From Collinsella sp. AM17-1 (GTDB lineage: Bacteria > Actinomycetota > Coriobacteriia > Coriobacteriales > Coriobacteriaceae): DNA of 50,087 nt. The stretch is taken from NCBI RefSeq assembly GCF_003470665.1, contig NZ_QRJZ01000015.1, positions 1 to 50,087 of the forward strand, written 5' to 3'. The position numbers and the translations under genes are program-made. Below, piece after piece: positions 24,065-31,948 of the stretch (position 1 is its first letter; every line of letters begins with the position of its first letter). The notes beneath the pieces are model-generated. The model saw nothing but the letters and a program-made list of their open reading frames with translations. It was not told the DNA's origin and ran no database searches.

Positions 24065-24922
24065 ATGGCACTTGTTACCACCGAAAAGATGCTCAAGGAC
24101 GCTCAGGCCGGCCACTACGCCGTCGGCGCTTTCAACGTCGAGAACCTCGAGTTTGTTATGGCCGTTCTGGCCGCCGCCGAGGAGACCAAGTCCCCCGTCA
24201 TCATGCAGACCACCCCGGGCACCATCAAGACCGCTGGCCTGGATTACTTCTACGGCATGGTCAAGGCTGCCGCCGAGCGCGCTTCCGTGCCCGTCGCTCT
24301 GCACCTCGATCACGGCGATGGCTATGACCGCTGCATGCAAGCTTTCCGCACGGGCTACACTTCCGTCATGATCGACGGCTCGCACGAGTCCTTCGAGGAT
24401 AACATCGCCCTGACCAAGTCCGTCGCCGACGCTGGCCGCGCCATGGGTGTGCCCGTCGAGGCTGAGCTTGGTAAGGTTGGCGGCAAGGAGGACGACGGTC
24501 CCGCGGTTGAGGGCGAGAGCCCCTACACCGATCCTGCCGAGGCCAAGGAGTTCGTTGAGCGCACCGGCTGCACCTCGCTGGCCATTGGCGTTGGCACCAG
24601 CCACGGCGTGTACACGAGCGATCCTCACATCGAGCAGTCCGTGGTCAAGGCCATCCGCGACGCCGTCGACGTGCCGCTGGTTCTGCACGGCACTTCCGGT
24701 GTGCCCGATGAGCAGGTCGCCGAGGCCGTGAAGAACGGCATCTGCAAGGTTAACTACGCCACCGAGCTGCGTCAGGCCTACACCAAGGGCTTCATGGCCT
24801 ACATGGCCGAGAACCCCGCCTGCTTCGATCCCAAGAAGCCGGCCAAGGAGGGCATGCGCGAGATTACCGAGCTGGTTAAGATCCGCATGACCAACCTCAA
24901 CTCTGTGGGCAAGGCAGAGTAA
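24065..24922 (+). CDS. Class II ketose-1,6-bisphosphate aldolase (tagatose-bisphosphate type likely)
   Basis: Zinc enzyme that splits tagatose-1,6-bisphosphate or fructose-1,6-bisphosphate into dihydroxyacetone phosphate and glyceraldehyde-3-phosphate. The 285-residue protein fits the GatY/KbaY/FbaA group. Signatures are ALHLDHGDGYDRCMQAFRTG, SVMIDGSHESFEDNI, PVEAELGKVGGKEDD, GVGTSHGVY, and LHGTSGVPDEQVAEAVKNGICKVNYATELR. GGAGAGGAG lies before ATG 24065. No class I LacD is in the window, so this enzyme could supply the final step for the lacABC route. Fructose-bisphosphate specificity cannot be excluded from sequence alone; the divergent DeoR regulator favours a dedicated catabolic role. Confidence 0.88.
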   Translation: MALVTTEKMLKDAQAGHYAVGAFNVENLEFVMAVLAAAEETKSPVIMQTTPGTIKTAGLDYFYGMVKAAAERASVPVALHLDHGDGYDRCMQAFRTGYTSVMIDGSHESFEDNIALTKSVADAGRAMGVPVEAELGKVGGKEDDGPAVEGESPYTDPAEAKEFVERTGCTSLAIGVGTSHGVYTSDPHIEQSVVKAIRDAVDVPLVLHGTSGVPDEQVAEAVKNGICKVNYATELRQAYTKGFMAYMAENPACFDPKKPAKEGMREITELVKIRMTNLNSVGKAE

Positions 24923-24955
24923 CAGCAAGGGTACTCCGACTCAAAATAGATCCCG

Positions 24956-25080
24956 GGGAGGGATGAGGGCTTAGTTCCCCAATCGTCCTCGGGCATGCAA
25001 AAAGCCTCGCTGCGCACTTCGTGCGGCGAGGCTTTTTGCCCCCTGCGGAAAGATTGGGGAACTAAGCCCTCATCCCTCCC
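24956..25080. repeat. 29-bp perfect inverted repeat enclosing the aldolase terminator
   Basis: The 29-base stretch at 24956-24984 (key part GAGGGCTTAGTTCCCCAATC) is perfectly complementary to 25052-25080. Inside lies the terminator hairpin at 24999-25037. The right arm and the following bases are repeated at 25259-25288. Confidence 0.85.
24999..25037 (+). terminator. Intrinsic terminator after the aldolase
   Basis: AAAAAGCCTCGC/GCGAGGCTTTTT with an inner TGCGCAC...GTGCG arm. A-run and T-run on opposite sides make it able to work in both directions. Confidence 0.85.
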
Positions 25081-25329
25081 AAGCTGACCTACTCGAGGTC
25101 GTCGCCCTTGTGGCGTTAGGGCGGAAAATAATAAGAAGCCTTCGCGCTGCGGAATGATTTTGGAAACTAAGTACGGGACCCGCCAAACCGTTCTGCTCAA
25201 TCGCCCTTGTGGCGTTAGTGTCGGAAAAATAAGACGTTGCTTTTTGCCCCCTGCGGAAAGATTGGGGAACTAAGCCCTCGTCCCTCCCAGGTTGACCTAC
25301 TCGAGGTCGTCGCCCTTGTGACGTTGGGG
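25031..25329. repeat. 91-bp near-identical direct repeat
   Basis: 25031-25121 and 25239-25329 are almost the same (GCTTTTTGCCCCCTGCGGAA through TCGAGGTCGTCGCCCTTGTG), with only a few substitutions. A third short copy of TCGCCCTTGTGGCGTTAG begins at 25201. No gene is seen between 24923 and 25351. Confidence 0.85.
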
Positions 25330-25351
25330 CTGAAAGGGTGGTGCGCGGGGG

Positions 25352-25975
25352 TTACTTGGTTGTTAGGGTTAGCAGGTCGTTGGGGGTTTTGAGGTTGTAG
25401 GTGGCGTTTGGGATATCTTGGTGTGATCCCCATGCTGCTCGGGCAAAACTGACCCCTGCTGAAGTTGCGCATTGTTCGTCGTAGACGGTGTCGCCAACGT
25501 AGACGACGTTGCCAGGATTCGCGCCCGTACGCCGGAGATATTCGAGCATGGGTGCGGGCGAAGGCTTGTGCTCGGTTGTGTCTTCGACAAGGATGATGTG
25601 TTCAAAAAACTTATCGAAGCCAAGGGGTGCAATTTCGTCTGTGTATTCGTCGCGTGCACGTGAGGAGACGATGCCAAGTTTGCAGCCGCTATCGGCGAGT
25701 GTTGCGATGACTTCAAGCAAACCTGGAAACACGCTGATGGTGCTTTTAAAGCTGGCGGCAACTTGGCACCAGCGATCCAACGTTGCCTGCGAGTAGATTC
25801 CAAGTTTCTCAAGGGCATCCTTGCCGGGTATGCCGAGGGCAAATTCAAGCTCGTGTCGGGGGAGCGTTTTGCCGGTCTCTTCTTGGACAATCTGGACAAG
25901 CGATGATAGAACGCTTTCTTCTGTATCTGCCAATGTCCCATCAATGTCAAATACGATATGGTCAAAGTGCTTCAT
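25352..25975 (-). CDS. HAD-superfamily phosphatase (phosphoglycolate phosphatase-like)
   Basis: Cytoplasmic hydrolase of 207 residues. The catalytic motif I is VFDIDGTLADTEESV near the N-terminus, with nucleophile and general-acid aspartates. Motif II is GIVSSRARDEY. The conserved lysine is in EHKPSPAPMLEYL and motif IV is VVYVGDTVYDEQCA. The cap is a small four-helix type, placing it with Gph/PpaX-like enzymes, whose substrates range from phosphoglycolate to sugar phosphates and pyrophosphate. GAGAGGAG precedes the ATG. It follows the AraC-type gene by 56 bases on the same strand and may share its transcript. The natural substrate cannot be told. Confidence 0.87.
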   Translation of the reverse strand: MKHFDHIVFDIDGTLADTEESVLSSLVQIVQEETGKTLPRHELEFALGIPGKDALEKLGIYSQATLDRWCQVAASFKSTISVFPGLLEVIATLADSGCKLGIVSSRARDEYTDEIAPLGFDKFFEHIILVEDTTEHKPSPAPMLEYLRRTGANPGNVVYVGDTVYDEQCATSAGVSFARAAWGSHQDIPNATYNLKTPNDLLTLTTK

Positions 25976-26031
25976 ATGATTGCTCCTCTCTGTTGTTTGC
26001 CTGCAAGTTTGATGCAGTGACAGAAGAAGGG

Positions 26032-26970
26032 CTAGCGGGATTTCTGCCTGGTACTATCGAGATTCTGCCTCGTTGCTCGATAGCTCGAAGGAGTGCATCC
26101 CATTTGTTCTTTAAATACCTGGCCAAGATGGCTTGCTGTCGCAAAGCCGCATTGGCGCGCGACTGTCTGAACCGTTCGCGTGGTGTGTGCCAAAAGTTCG
26201 CAAGCACGGTTTACGCGGTATGCGCGCAGATATGCCGCCGGGGTCGTTCCTGCGCAAGCTTCGATAATGCGGTAACACTCTCTTTCGCTTACGCCGGCTG
26301 CAGATGCCATCTGGGGCACATCTATAGCGGCTGCATAGTTTGCGCGGATATAGTCCAGGATTGCCTTGAACTGTACGTCGCGGTTGGTCATCCAAGAGGC
26401 GTTGTCGGAGGAAAAGAGCGGTTCGGCCTTGGCGTAAATCTGAATCCAGAGCTCTGACAAGCTATTCCGAAGCGCCATCTCGTTCTGCGGCCGTTGAAGG
26501 TCGTGGTTAAAGGAACTCTTTAGCAAATCGATAAAGGGCATATCGTCGGGGTTGGTGGGCGACCATTTGAGCACATCGACGCCTCGACATTGAAGCAATG
26601 GGTTGATGTAGCGCTTTTGAAGGCGTCCCGCGGGATCGCCGAGCATCGACGGCTGAAAGATATGCAACATTTGAATGGCTGGTGCCGAATTGGGTGATTG
26701 CAGCGTGCTGTGCAAAACGCCGCCGTTGATAAAGCCGGCGGACCCTTCCTCAAAGCGTACGTGCTCATGAGCCGCGCGCGTTCGATAGTCAATCGCTCCC
26801 TGTTCCATGTAGAAAAGCTCAACTTCGGAATGCCAGTGCCAGGGGACGGAATTGCCCGGATAGCGAGCGAATTCTGCGCGTTCGGCAATATAGGGCCAGT
26901 CTTCGGCGGTCTCGGGAAACGCTTCCTCGCGTCCTCCGCGGTGCAATTCTATGTGATCCATGTTTCGCAT
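26032..26970 (-). CDS. AraC-family transcriptional regulator
   Basis: Regulator of 312 residues with an N-terminal cupin ligand-binding domain (SVPWHWHSEVELFYMEQGAIDYRT, residues about 40-65) and a C-terminal double helix-turn-helix (ILDYIRANYAAAIDVPQMASAAGVSERECYR ... RACELLAHTTRTVQTVARQCGFATASHLGQVFKEQMGCTPSSYR). This layout is typical of activators of sugar uptake or hydrolysis genes. No ribosome site is visible before the ATG, while TATACT lies only seven bases upstream, so the message may be leaderless; an alternative ATG is three codons further in. It lies upstream of the HAD phosphatase gene. Confidence 0.88.
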   Translation of the reverse strand: MRNMDHIELHRGGREEAFPETAEDWPYIAERAEFARYPGNSVPWHWHSEVELFYMEQGAIDYRTRAAHEHVRFEEGSAGFINGGVLHSTLQSPNSAPAIQMLHIFQPSMLGDPAGRLQKRYINPLLQCRGVDVLKWSPTNPDDMPFIDLLKSSFNHDLQRPQNEMALRNSLSELWIQIYAKAEPLFSSDNASWMTNRDVQFKAILDYIRANYAAAIDVPQMASAAGVSERECYRIIEACAGTTPAAYLRAYRVNRACELLAHTTRTVQTVARQCGFATASHLGQVFKEQMGCTPSSYRATRQNLDSTRQKSR

Positions 26971-27459
26971 GGCATCAGTATAAAGCGCGATGGGCTTAGA
27001 TTGCTCTTGCCTGTTCGGGGAACGCCTTGTTTAGGGATGTTTGGAGCTTTTCGAACGATGCTCGCAGGTTGTGGCTCTGGTTGGTTGAGCGTTTGGCTTT
27101 TGTGGTGGGGGAGTCGAGGAGGCCGTCTCTCTGTGTCGGGGGGAAGGAGAAAAGGTCTGCATGTTTTAGGGATGGCTGCCGTGCTACGGCATTGGAAGAA
27201 TGCATGCTTATGCGGCCTCCTCGATGTCCACCAAAAGGTTGCGCACGGGGTGTGCTGCTAGGTCCCGTGCGTTGGCAGTATTATGCCGTGGCTGCTGCAA
27301 AGAAGCGCTAAAGAAAGGCTTAATGAGGTTTGACGTTGCGATGAAACCGCAGGTAAAAGCTATCGAGTAACACTCTTGAAAGGTTTTGGGCTTAAGGGTT
27401 TTCTAAGGTTTGTGGCGCGGATGTGGCTTGCCTGTGTGGGGCGTGTGGACGGCTCGTTC
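26971..27459. other. 489-base region without a convincing gene
   Basis: Several short open frames exist but none combines a ribosome site with a recognisable protein. On the minus strand a frame ending HPVRNLLVDIEEAA is followed eight bases later by a 69-codon frame (26996-27205), which could be debris of a lost gene. The stretch AAACCGCAGGTAAAAGCTAT at 27344 matches a motif in the 119-base repeated elements at 31722 and 45681. Confidence 0.5.
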
Positions 27460-28449
27460 CTAGCGCTGCGGTGCGGCGGCGCGTACTTGTTCGATGACCT
27501 TTTCCATCGTGGCGTCGATGCGGTCCTTTTTGAGTTCGCATTCCCAGATGGTTATGGGCGTCCAGCCCATTTGAGTGAGTGCTGCCACGGCAGCGCGGTC
27601 GCGCTCGACGTTGCGACGGAACTTTGCCTCCCAAAACTCAACGTTGCGCTTGGGCTGGCTAGGGTGGCACTTGGGGCAGCGGTGCCAAAAGCAGCCGTTG
27701 ACGAAGATGGCGATCTTGCGCCCGGGAAAGGCGATGTCGGGCTTGCCGGGTACCTTCCATTCCAAGCGATAACCCGTAAGACCCGCCGCGCGCAGGCGCT
27801 GGCGAACGAGCAGCTCGGGCTTGGTGTTGGCGCGCTTGTTGCCCTTCATGGACTTTTTGATTGCGGCGCGACGGCGCACGAGCTCACGTTCGTCGGCGGA
27901 AAGGTCCGAGGTATCGATGCCGTCCAGCAGGCCGGGCTTGGGGCGCTTTTTGCTGCGGCGCTTATGTTTGCGCTTGGGCTTGGTGGCGGGCTTGTCGGTC
28001 GCGGTGGCCTCGGCGTCGTTGGCAGTGCTGTTGGCCTCAAGCCGATCTTCCTTCAGCTCAATCAGGGCATCAATGAGCCCCTTGTCAGCGGGCATCCATT
28101 CCACCGTGGCAAGTGAGGTGCGTGGAATCCAGCGGATATCGAGCTGGCGGTCGCGCTTCTGGGGCTCATCGGATTCATCGGCCAGCGAGCAGTAGTAGCA
28201 CTCCATGGAGAGATGAAAATCGGGGTAGTCGTACTCAACGGTGTAAAAATCGCGCAGGTTGGTGACTTTTACCTGCAGCTCTTCCATAAGCTCGCGTCGC
28301 ACGGCGTCTTCGGGCGTCTCGCCGCGCATGAGCTTGCCACCGGGGAACTCCCAAAGTCCCTGCATGTCGCCATAGCCGCGCTGCACGGCAAGCAGCTCGT
28401 CAGATCCTTCCTTGCGAATGATCCCAGCGGCAACATGAACGGTCTTCAA
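27460..28449 (-). CDS. NUDIX hydrolase fused to a very-short-patch (Vsr) repair endonuclease
   Basis: A 329-residue two-domain protein. Residues 1-130 form a MutT-like NUDIX domain with the box GGKLMRGETPEDAVRREL-MEE at about 37-57; the usual glycine after EEx is replaced by glutamine. Residues about 150-172 are a basic linker (KPKRKHKRRSKKRPKPG). Residues 195-329 form a Vsr endonuclease: KSMKGNKRANTKPELLVRQ, PGKPDIAF with the catalytic aspartate at 238, IFVNGCFWHRCPKC with zinc ligands, EFWEAKFRRNVERDR and ITIWECEL. TTG at 28449 is the proposed start: AGAGGA lies upstream, and the frame reads KTVHVAAGIIRKEG directly from it. No cytosine methyltransferase, the usual partner of Vsr, is nearby. 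It is divergent from the ABC transporter genes. Sanitising oxidised nucleotides and T:G mismatch nicking would be joined in one protein. Confidence 0.85.
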   Translation of the reverse strand: MKTVHVAAGIIRKEGSDELLAVQRGYGDMQGLWEFPGGKLMRGETPEDAVRRELMEELQVKVTNLRDFYTVEYDYPDFHLSMECYYCSLADESDEPQKRDRQLDIRWIPRTSLATVEWMPADKGLIDALIELKEDRLEANSTANDAEATATDKPATKPKRKHKRRSKKRPKPGLLDGIDTSDLSADERELVRRRAAIKKSMKGNKRANTKPELLVRQRLRAAGLTGYRLEWKVPGKPDIAFPGRKIAIFVNGCFWHRCPKCHPSQPKRNVEFWEAKFRRNVERDRAAVAALTQMGWTPITIWECELKKDRIDATMEKVIEQVRAAAPQR

Positions 28450-28606
28450 CAGGAGTCCTCTCTCAACATCAACACGTGGCAGGGTAGCCAAATGAGATAC
28501 CCGTACCTTACACAACGGTAAGGCAAGCGTAAGCCATATCGATGGTAGCCGACTCGGCTTCTTGCGACTATAGATGCCGTAGACTAATCGCAAGAAAGGA
28601 CTCGGT

Positions 28607-29392
28607 ATGCAAACCACGCACATGGCGACCCCGGTACTGGAGGTCGCGCATCTCGAAAAGGTATATGGAGCGCTGGGCAACGTGACCCGCGCGCTCAACG
28701 ATGTCAGCTTTACCGTCAACCGCGGCGAATTCGTTGGCATCATGGGCGCCTCGGGCTCGGGCAAGTCGACGTTGCTCAACTGCGTGTCGACCATCGATAG
28801 CGCCACGAGCGGCACCATTCGCATCAACGGGCAGGACGTTACGCGCATGAAGCAGGCCAAGCTCTCGCAGTTTCGACGCGAGGAGCTGGGTTTTATCTTC
28901 CAGGACTCCAACCTGCTCGATACGCTCACGGCACGCGAGAACATCGCCCTGCCGCTCACCATCGCCCGCACAAACTCGGCAGAGATCTCGACCCGCGTGC
29001 AGGATGTGGCAGCGCGCCTGTCCATCAGTCAGGTGCTCGACAAGTATCCCTACCAGATGTCCGGCGGTCAGCAGCAGCGCGTTGCCGCGGCTCGCGCGCT
29101 CGTCACCGACCCCACCATGATCATGGCCGACGAGCCCACCGGCGCCCTCGATTCCAAGAGCGCTCGCCTGCTGCTCGAGAGCCTGGAGGCCCTCAACCGC
29201 CGCCTACGCGCCACCGTGCTCATGGTCACGCACGACAGCTTTGCCGCCAGCTACACGAGTCGCGTGCTGTTCATTCGCGACGGCAAGATCTTCACCGAGC
29301 TGCGCCGCGGCGACACCGACCGCCGAGAGTTCTTCGACCGCATTATGGAGGTCGTTGCCATGATGGGCGGTGAGGGCTCCGATGCTCTGTAA
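28607..29392 (+). CDS. ABC transporter ATP-binding protein (BceA/MacB type)
   Basis: Cytoplasmic ATPase of 261 residues that drives the adjacent FtsX-type permease. Walker A is GASGSGKST (about residues 47-55), the Q-loop is GFIFQDSNLLD, the signature is MSGGQQQRVA, Walker B is MIMADEPTGALDS and the switch histidine is in LMVTHDSFAA. The sequence DSNLLDTLTARENIALPL and the permease partner place it with Bce-type peptide-antibiotic resistance transporters. AAAGGA precedes the ATG. The stop overlaps the permease start by 11 bases. No adjacent two-component system, common for Bce transporters, is present. Confidence 0.92.
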   Translation: MQTTHMATPVLEVAHLEKVYGALGNVTRALNDVSFTVNRGEFVGIMGASGSGKSTLLNCVSTIDSATSGTIRINGQDVTRMKQAKLSQFRREELGFIFQDSNLLDTLTARENIALPLTIARTNSAEISTRVQDVAARLSISQVLDKYPYQMSGGQQQRVAAARALVTDPTMIMADEPTGALDSKSARLLLESLEALNRRLRATVLMVTHDSFAASYTSRVLFIRDGKIFTELRRGDTDRREFFDRIMEVVAMMGGEGSDAL

Positions 29393-31619
29393 ACTCGCCT
29401 GGGGTAACGTCCGCCGCGCCGGCCGCGATTACCTCGTCTACTTGCTGACGCTCACCCTGGGCGTCACGGTCTTCTATGCCTTTAATACCGTCTCGATGCA
29501 GGTCGACATTGCCGGCATCAAGGAGCAGGGACTGTCCGAGCTCATGGGTAGCATGCTCGGCTACCTCACGTACTTTTTGGCCGGCGTCATGGCCTTTTTG
29601 ATGGTGTATGCCAACAACTTCATTATGAAACGCCGCAAGAAGGAGTTTGGCCTGTACCAGGTGCTCGGCATGGGGCGCGGTCGCGTTGCCACGATCATGG
29701 CGCTCGAGACCGTGATCGTTTCGGTCGGCGCCTTTGTCGCCGGCATTGTGCTGGGCGTGGGGCTCTCCCAGCTCATGACATTCTTTACGGCCTCGCTCTT
29801 TAAGACACAGATCGCTAATTTCCACTTCTTTTTCTCGGTGCATGCGTTCAACCTGACCCTTGCCTGCATGCTCGTGATGTTTGTGCTCACGCTGCTGCTG
29901 AACCTTCGCGCCGTGCGTCGCACCAAACTCATCGAGCTTATGGGTGCCGAGCGTCGCAACGAGAGCATCAAGACGCGCAATCCCTGGATCGCGATTGCCA
30001 TCTTTGCTGTGGGCGTGGTGCTGGTGGGCGTGGCCTATTACCGTCTGCTACGTGATGGGTTCCCGCTAACCGAGACGGGCGACAAGCTGCACGGGGCCAT
30101 GAGCCAGTTTGGCATTACGACCGCTATGGTTACGGTAGGCACCTTTGCCCTGTTCTGGGGACTCTCGGGCATGCTCATCAAGCTGCTGCAGAGCTTGCGC
30201 GGCGTGTATTGGCGCGGCCTCAACATGTTTACCGTGCGCCAGCTTTCGGCCAAGGTCAATACGGTGTGCTTTTCGATGGGCGTCATCGCGATGATTCTGT
30301 TCCTCGCCATCACTTCGGTGACGTGCGGTATGTCGATCGCCAACGTGATGAACGAAAACCTGGAGCGCTATAACCCTGTTGACGTGTCTCAGACGTATGT
30401 CTATTACACGCCCGATAGGCTCGACTACTACAAGGAGTATGTCAATCCGTCCGAGGCCGATCGCATGGTGCTGGCCGATGCAACGGTCGATTTGTACGCT
30501 GCATGGCACGGCGATCGTATCGATCCCGATAACGTTACAGAAAGTAGTAAGGGCAAGTCGGCGGACAACAACGACGAGACCGGAAAGAAGGTCAATATCG
30601 CCGATGTTGCCGGTGAGCATGTGCAGATCGACTCGTATCTGAGCTACCCGCTTGGCGGCTCCAATCCTTCGGTAGCTGCAGGCGAGATGTGCAAGGCCAT
30701 GGGCGAAAAGCTCCCCAAGGTGCTCGAGGGTAGCAATGCCGATGATATGGGCCTGTTTGTGACGCCGGCGAGCCAGTACAACAAGCTGCGCCAGATGATG
30801 GGCGAGGAGCCGGTGAGCATTGGCCGCGACCAGTACGTGCTTACGTGTGATATTGGCGGTGAGCTGGGCGACCTGTACACCAAATACATGGCCGGCGGCC
30901 ATACGCTCACCTTGGGTGGGCATGAGCTCAAGCCCGCAACCGATAAGTCGGACAAGGACACGGCGGCCATCGCCAACTCGGCGATGGGCAGTAATCCGGG
31001 TACCGTCGTCGTTGCCGACGAGCTGTTGTCCCAACTTAATCTGCAGCCGTATGCCAGTAGCCTGCTCGTTAACTACAAACAGGGGATGGATGTGACCAAG
31101 GCAGACGAGAGCATTAAATACACCTTGCTCGACAATCTGCTCGTTGACGGCAAGGAGCCGGGGTCGTGGGGAGTCTTCATCACGCGTTCCGAGATGTACA
31201 CGCAAGCAGCGCAGATGAACGGCATGATTAGCTATCTGGCCATCTACATTGGCTTTGTATTGGTCGTTGCATGCGCGGCGATTCTATCGATCCAGCAGCT
31301 CTCCAACGTGGCCGACGGCAGCCGCAGCTATCGCGTGCTGGCGCAGATCGGCTGTGACGACCGTCAGATCCGGCATTCGGTGATGGCGCAGCAAGCGGTA
31401 TTCTTCCTATTCCCGCTGGCAGTGGGCCTGGCGCACTCCTTTGTGGCACTTAAGGTGATCATCGAGATGGTGAGCATATTCGGAGATATGAGCATCGGCG
31501 GCACCGTGGGCCTCACCTGTGCAATCTTCCTGGCAGCCTACGGTGGCTACTTCCTGGTGACCTACCTCATGAGCGCCGGAATGGTACAAGCTGCCATCGC
31601 CACCCGCTACAGCGAGTAA
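29382..31619 (+). CDS. FtsX-like ABC permease (BceB type)
   Basis: Membrane subunit of 745 residues. The N-terminal hydrophobic segment (YLVYLLTLTLGVTVFYAFNTV) is followed by further helices to about residue 320. A large extracytoplasmic domain then spans about residues 330-610, and the last helices form the C-terminal FtsX core (SYLAIYIGFVLVVACAAILSIQQLS). The motif MKRRKKEFGLYQVLGMGR after helix 2 is typical of BceB proteins. ATG 29382 is chosen: GGTGAGGG precedes it, and it begins MLCKLAWGNVRRAGRDY as in relatives. It is coupled to the ATPase gene by overlap. The likely role is removal or sensing of a peptide antibiotic, inferred from family. Confidence 0.9.
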   Translation: MLCKLAWGNVRRAGRDYLVYLLTLTLGVTVFYAFNTVSMQVDIAGIKEQGLSELMGSMLGYLTYFLAGVMAFLMVYANNFIMKRRKKEFGLYQVLGMGRGRVATIMALETVIVSVGAFVAGIVLGVGLSQLMTFFTASLFKTQIANFHFFFSVHAFNLTLACMLVMFVLTLLLNLRAVRRTKLIELMGAERRNESIKTRNPWIAIAIFAVGVVLVGVAYYRLLRDGFPLTETGDKLHGAMSQFGITTAMVTVGTFALFWGLSGMLIKLLQSLRGVYWRGLNMFTVRQLSAKVNTVCFSMGVIAMILFLAITSVTCGMSIANVMNENLERYNPVDVSQTYVYYTPDRLDYYKEYVNPSEADRMVLADATVDLYAAWHGDRIDPDNVTESSKGKSADNNDETGKKVNIADVAGEHVQIDSYLSYPLGGSNPSVAAGEMCKAMGEKLPKVLEGSNADDMGLFVTPASQYNKLRQMMGEEPVSIGRDQYVLTCDIGGELGDLYTKYMAGGHTLTLGGHELKPATDKSDKDTAAIANSAMGSNPGTVVVADELLSQLNLQPYASSLLVNYKQGMDVTKADESIKYTLLDNLLVDGKEPGSWGVFITRSEMYTQAAQMNGMISYLAIYIGFVLVVACAAILSIQQLSNVADGSRSYRVLAQIGCDDRQIRHSVMAQQAVFFLFPLAVGLAHSFVALKVIIEMVSIFGDMSIGGTVGLTCAIFLAAYGGYFLVTYLMSAGMVQAAIATRYSE

Positions 31620-31657
31620 CAAACGGGCAAAATCGTCGCAAAATCAGAGGCGTATGA

Positions 31658-31697
31658 CCGCCGCGAAGGGACCAGGGGCCCTTTCGCGGCGGTTTTT
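31658..31697 (+). terminator. Intrinsic terminator after the BceB-type gene
   Basis: CCGCCGCGAAGGG/CCCTTTCGCGGCGG followed by TTTTT. Its sequence recurs at 45619-45656, as part of a longer duplicated intergenic block. Confidence 0.9.
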
Positions 31698-31721
31698 GCC
31701 AACCTGGTGCGTCTCAGATAC

Positions 31722-31840
31722 AAGTGAGTAGACTTATTTGGATATACCGAGCACACCGCGACAAGTGCCCAATAAAACCGCAGGTCAGAGCTGTGTCGAT
31801 TTGGGGCGTGCTCGGCCTTCTGCAAAAAGCCTACTCACTT
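31722..31840. ncRNA. Structured 119-base repeated element, copy 1
   Basis: Ends AAGTGAGTAG/CTACTCACTT pair, inside them CCGAGCAC/GTGCTCGG pair, then CCAA/TTGG, ACC-gca-GGT and CAG-ag-CTG small stems. Copy 2 (45681-45799) has the same 119-base length and differs at 12 positions; several changes keep pairing through G-T wobbles. Both copies lie between the end of a plus-strand gene and the end of a minus-strand LuxR-type gene. Whether it is an RNA or a small mobile repeat is open. Confidence 0.5.
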
Positions 31841-31855
31841 GGTTTTCGCTGTTAG

Positions 31856-31896
31856 AAGGCCGTCGCGAGGGAAAGCAGTTCCCTCGCGACGGCCTT
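31856..31896 (-). terminator. Hairpin downstream of the LuxR-type gene
   Basis: AAGGCCGTCGCGAGGGAA/TTCCCTCGCGACGGCCTT, an 18-bp perfect stem. It could end the minus-strand LuxR transcript, but no strong T-run follows. The counterpart in the second copy of the block is at 45818-45850. Confidence 0.55.
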
Positions 31897-31948
31897 CACG
31901 TTTGCCCAGATAAAACCTGCCAAAATAAACCTGTCCCTATTTGGTAGG

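Noticed and set aside
26996..27205. 69-codon minus-strand frame as a real gene
   Set aside because: No good ribosome site or family resemblance. It follows an open stretch without a start codon and may be gene debris, so it is only mentioned in the intergenic entry.
26698..27261. 187-codon plus-strand frame over the end of the AraC gene and the following gap
   Set aside because: Most of it lies opposite the AraC coding sequence and the remainder has an odd composition rich in Gly, Trp and Leu with no ribosome site.
27460..29025. Longer NUDIX-Vsr protein starting at an ATG about 190 codons upstream
   Set aside because: That extension runs opposite the start of the ABC transporter ATPase and has no family resemblance; TTG at 28449 has a ribosome site and gives a normal NUDIX start.
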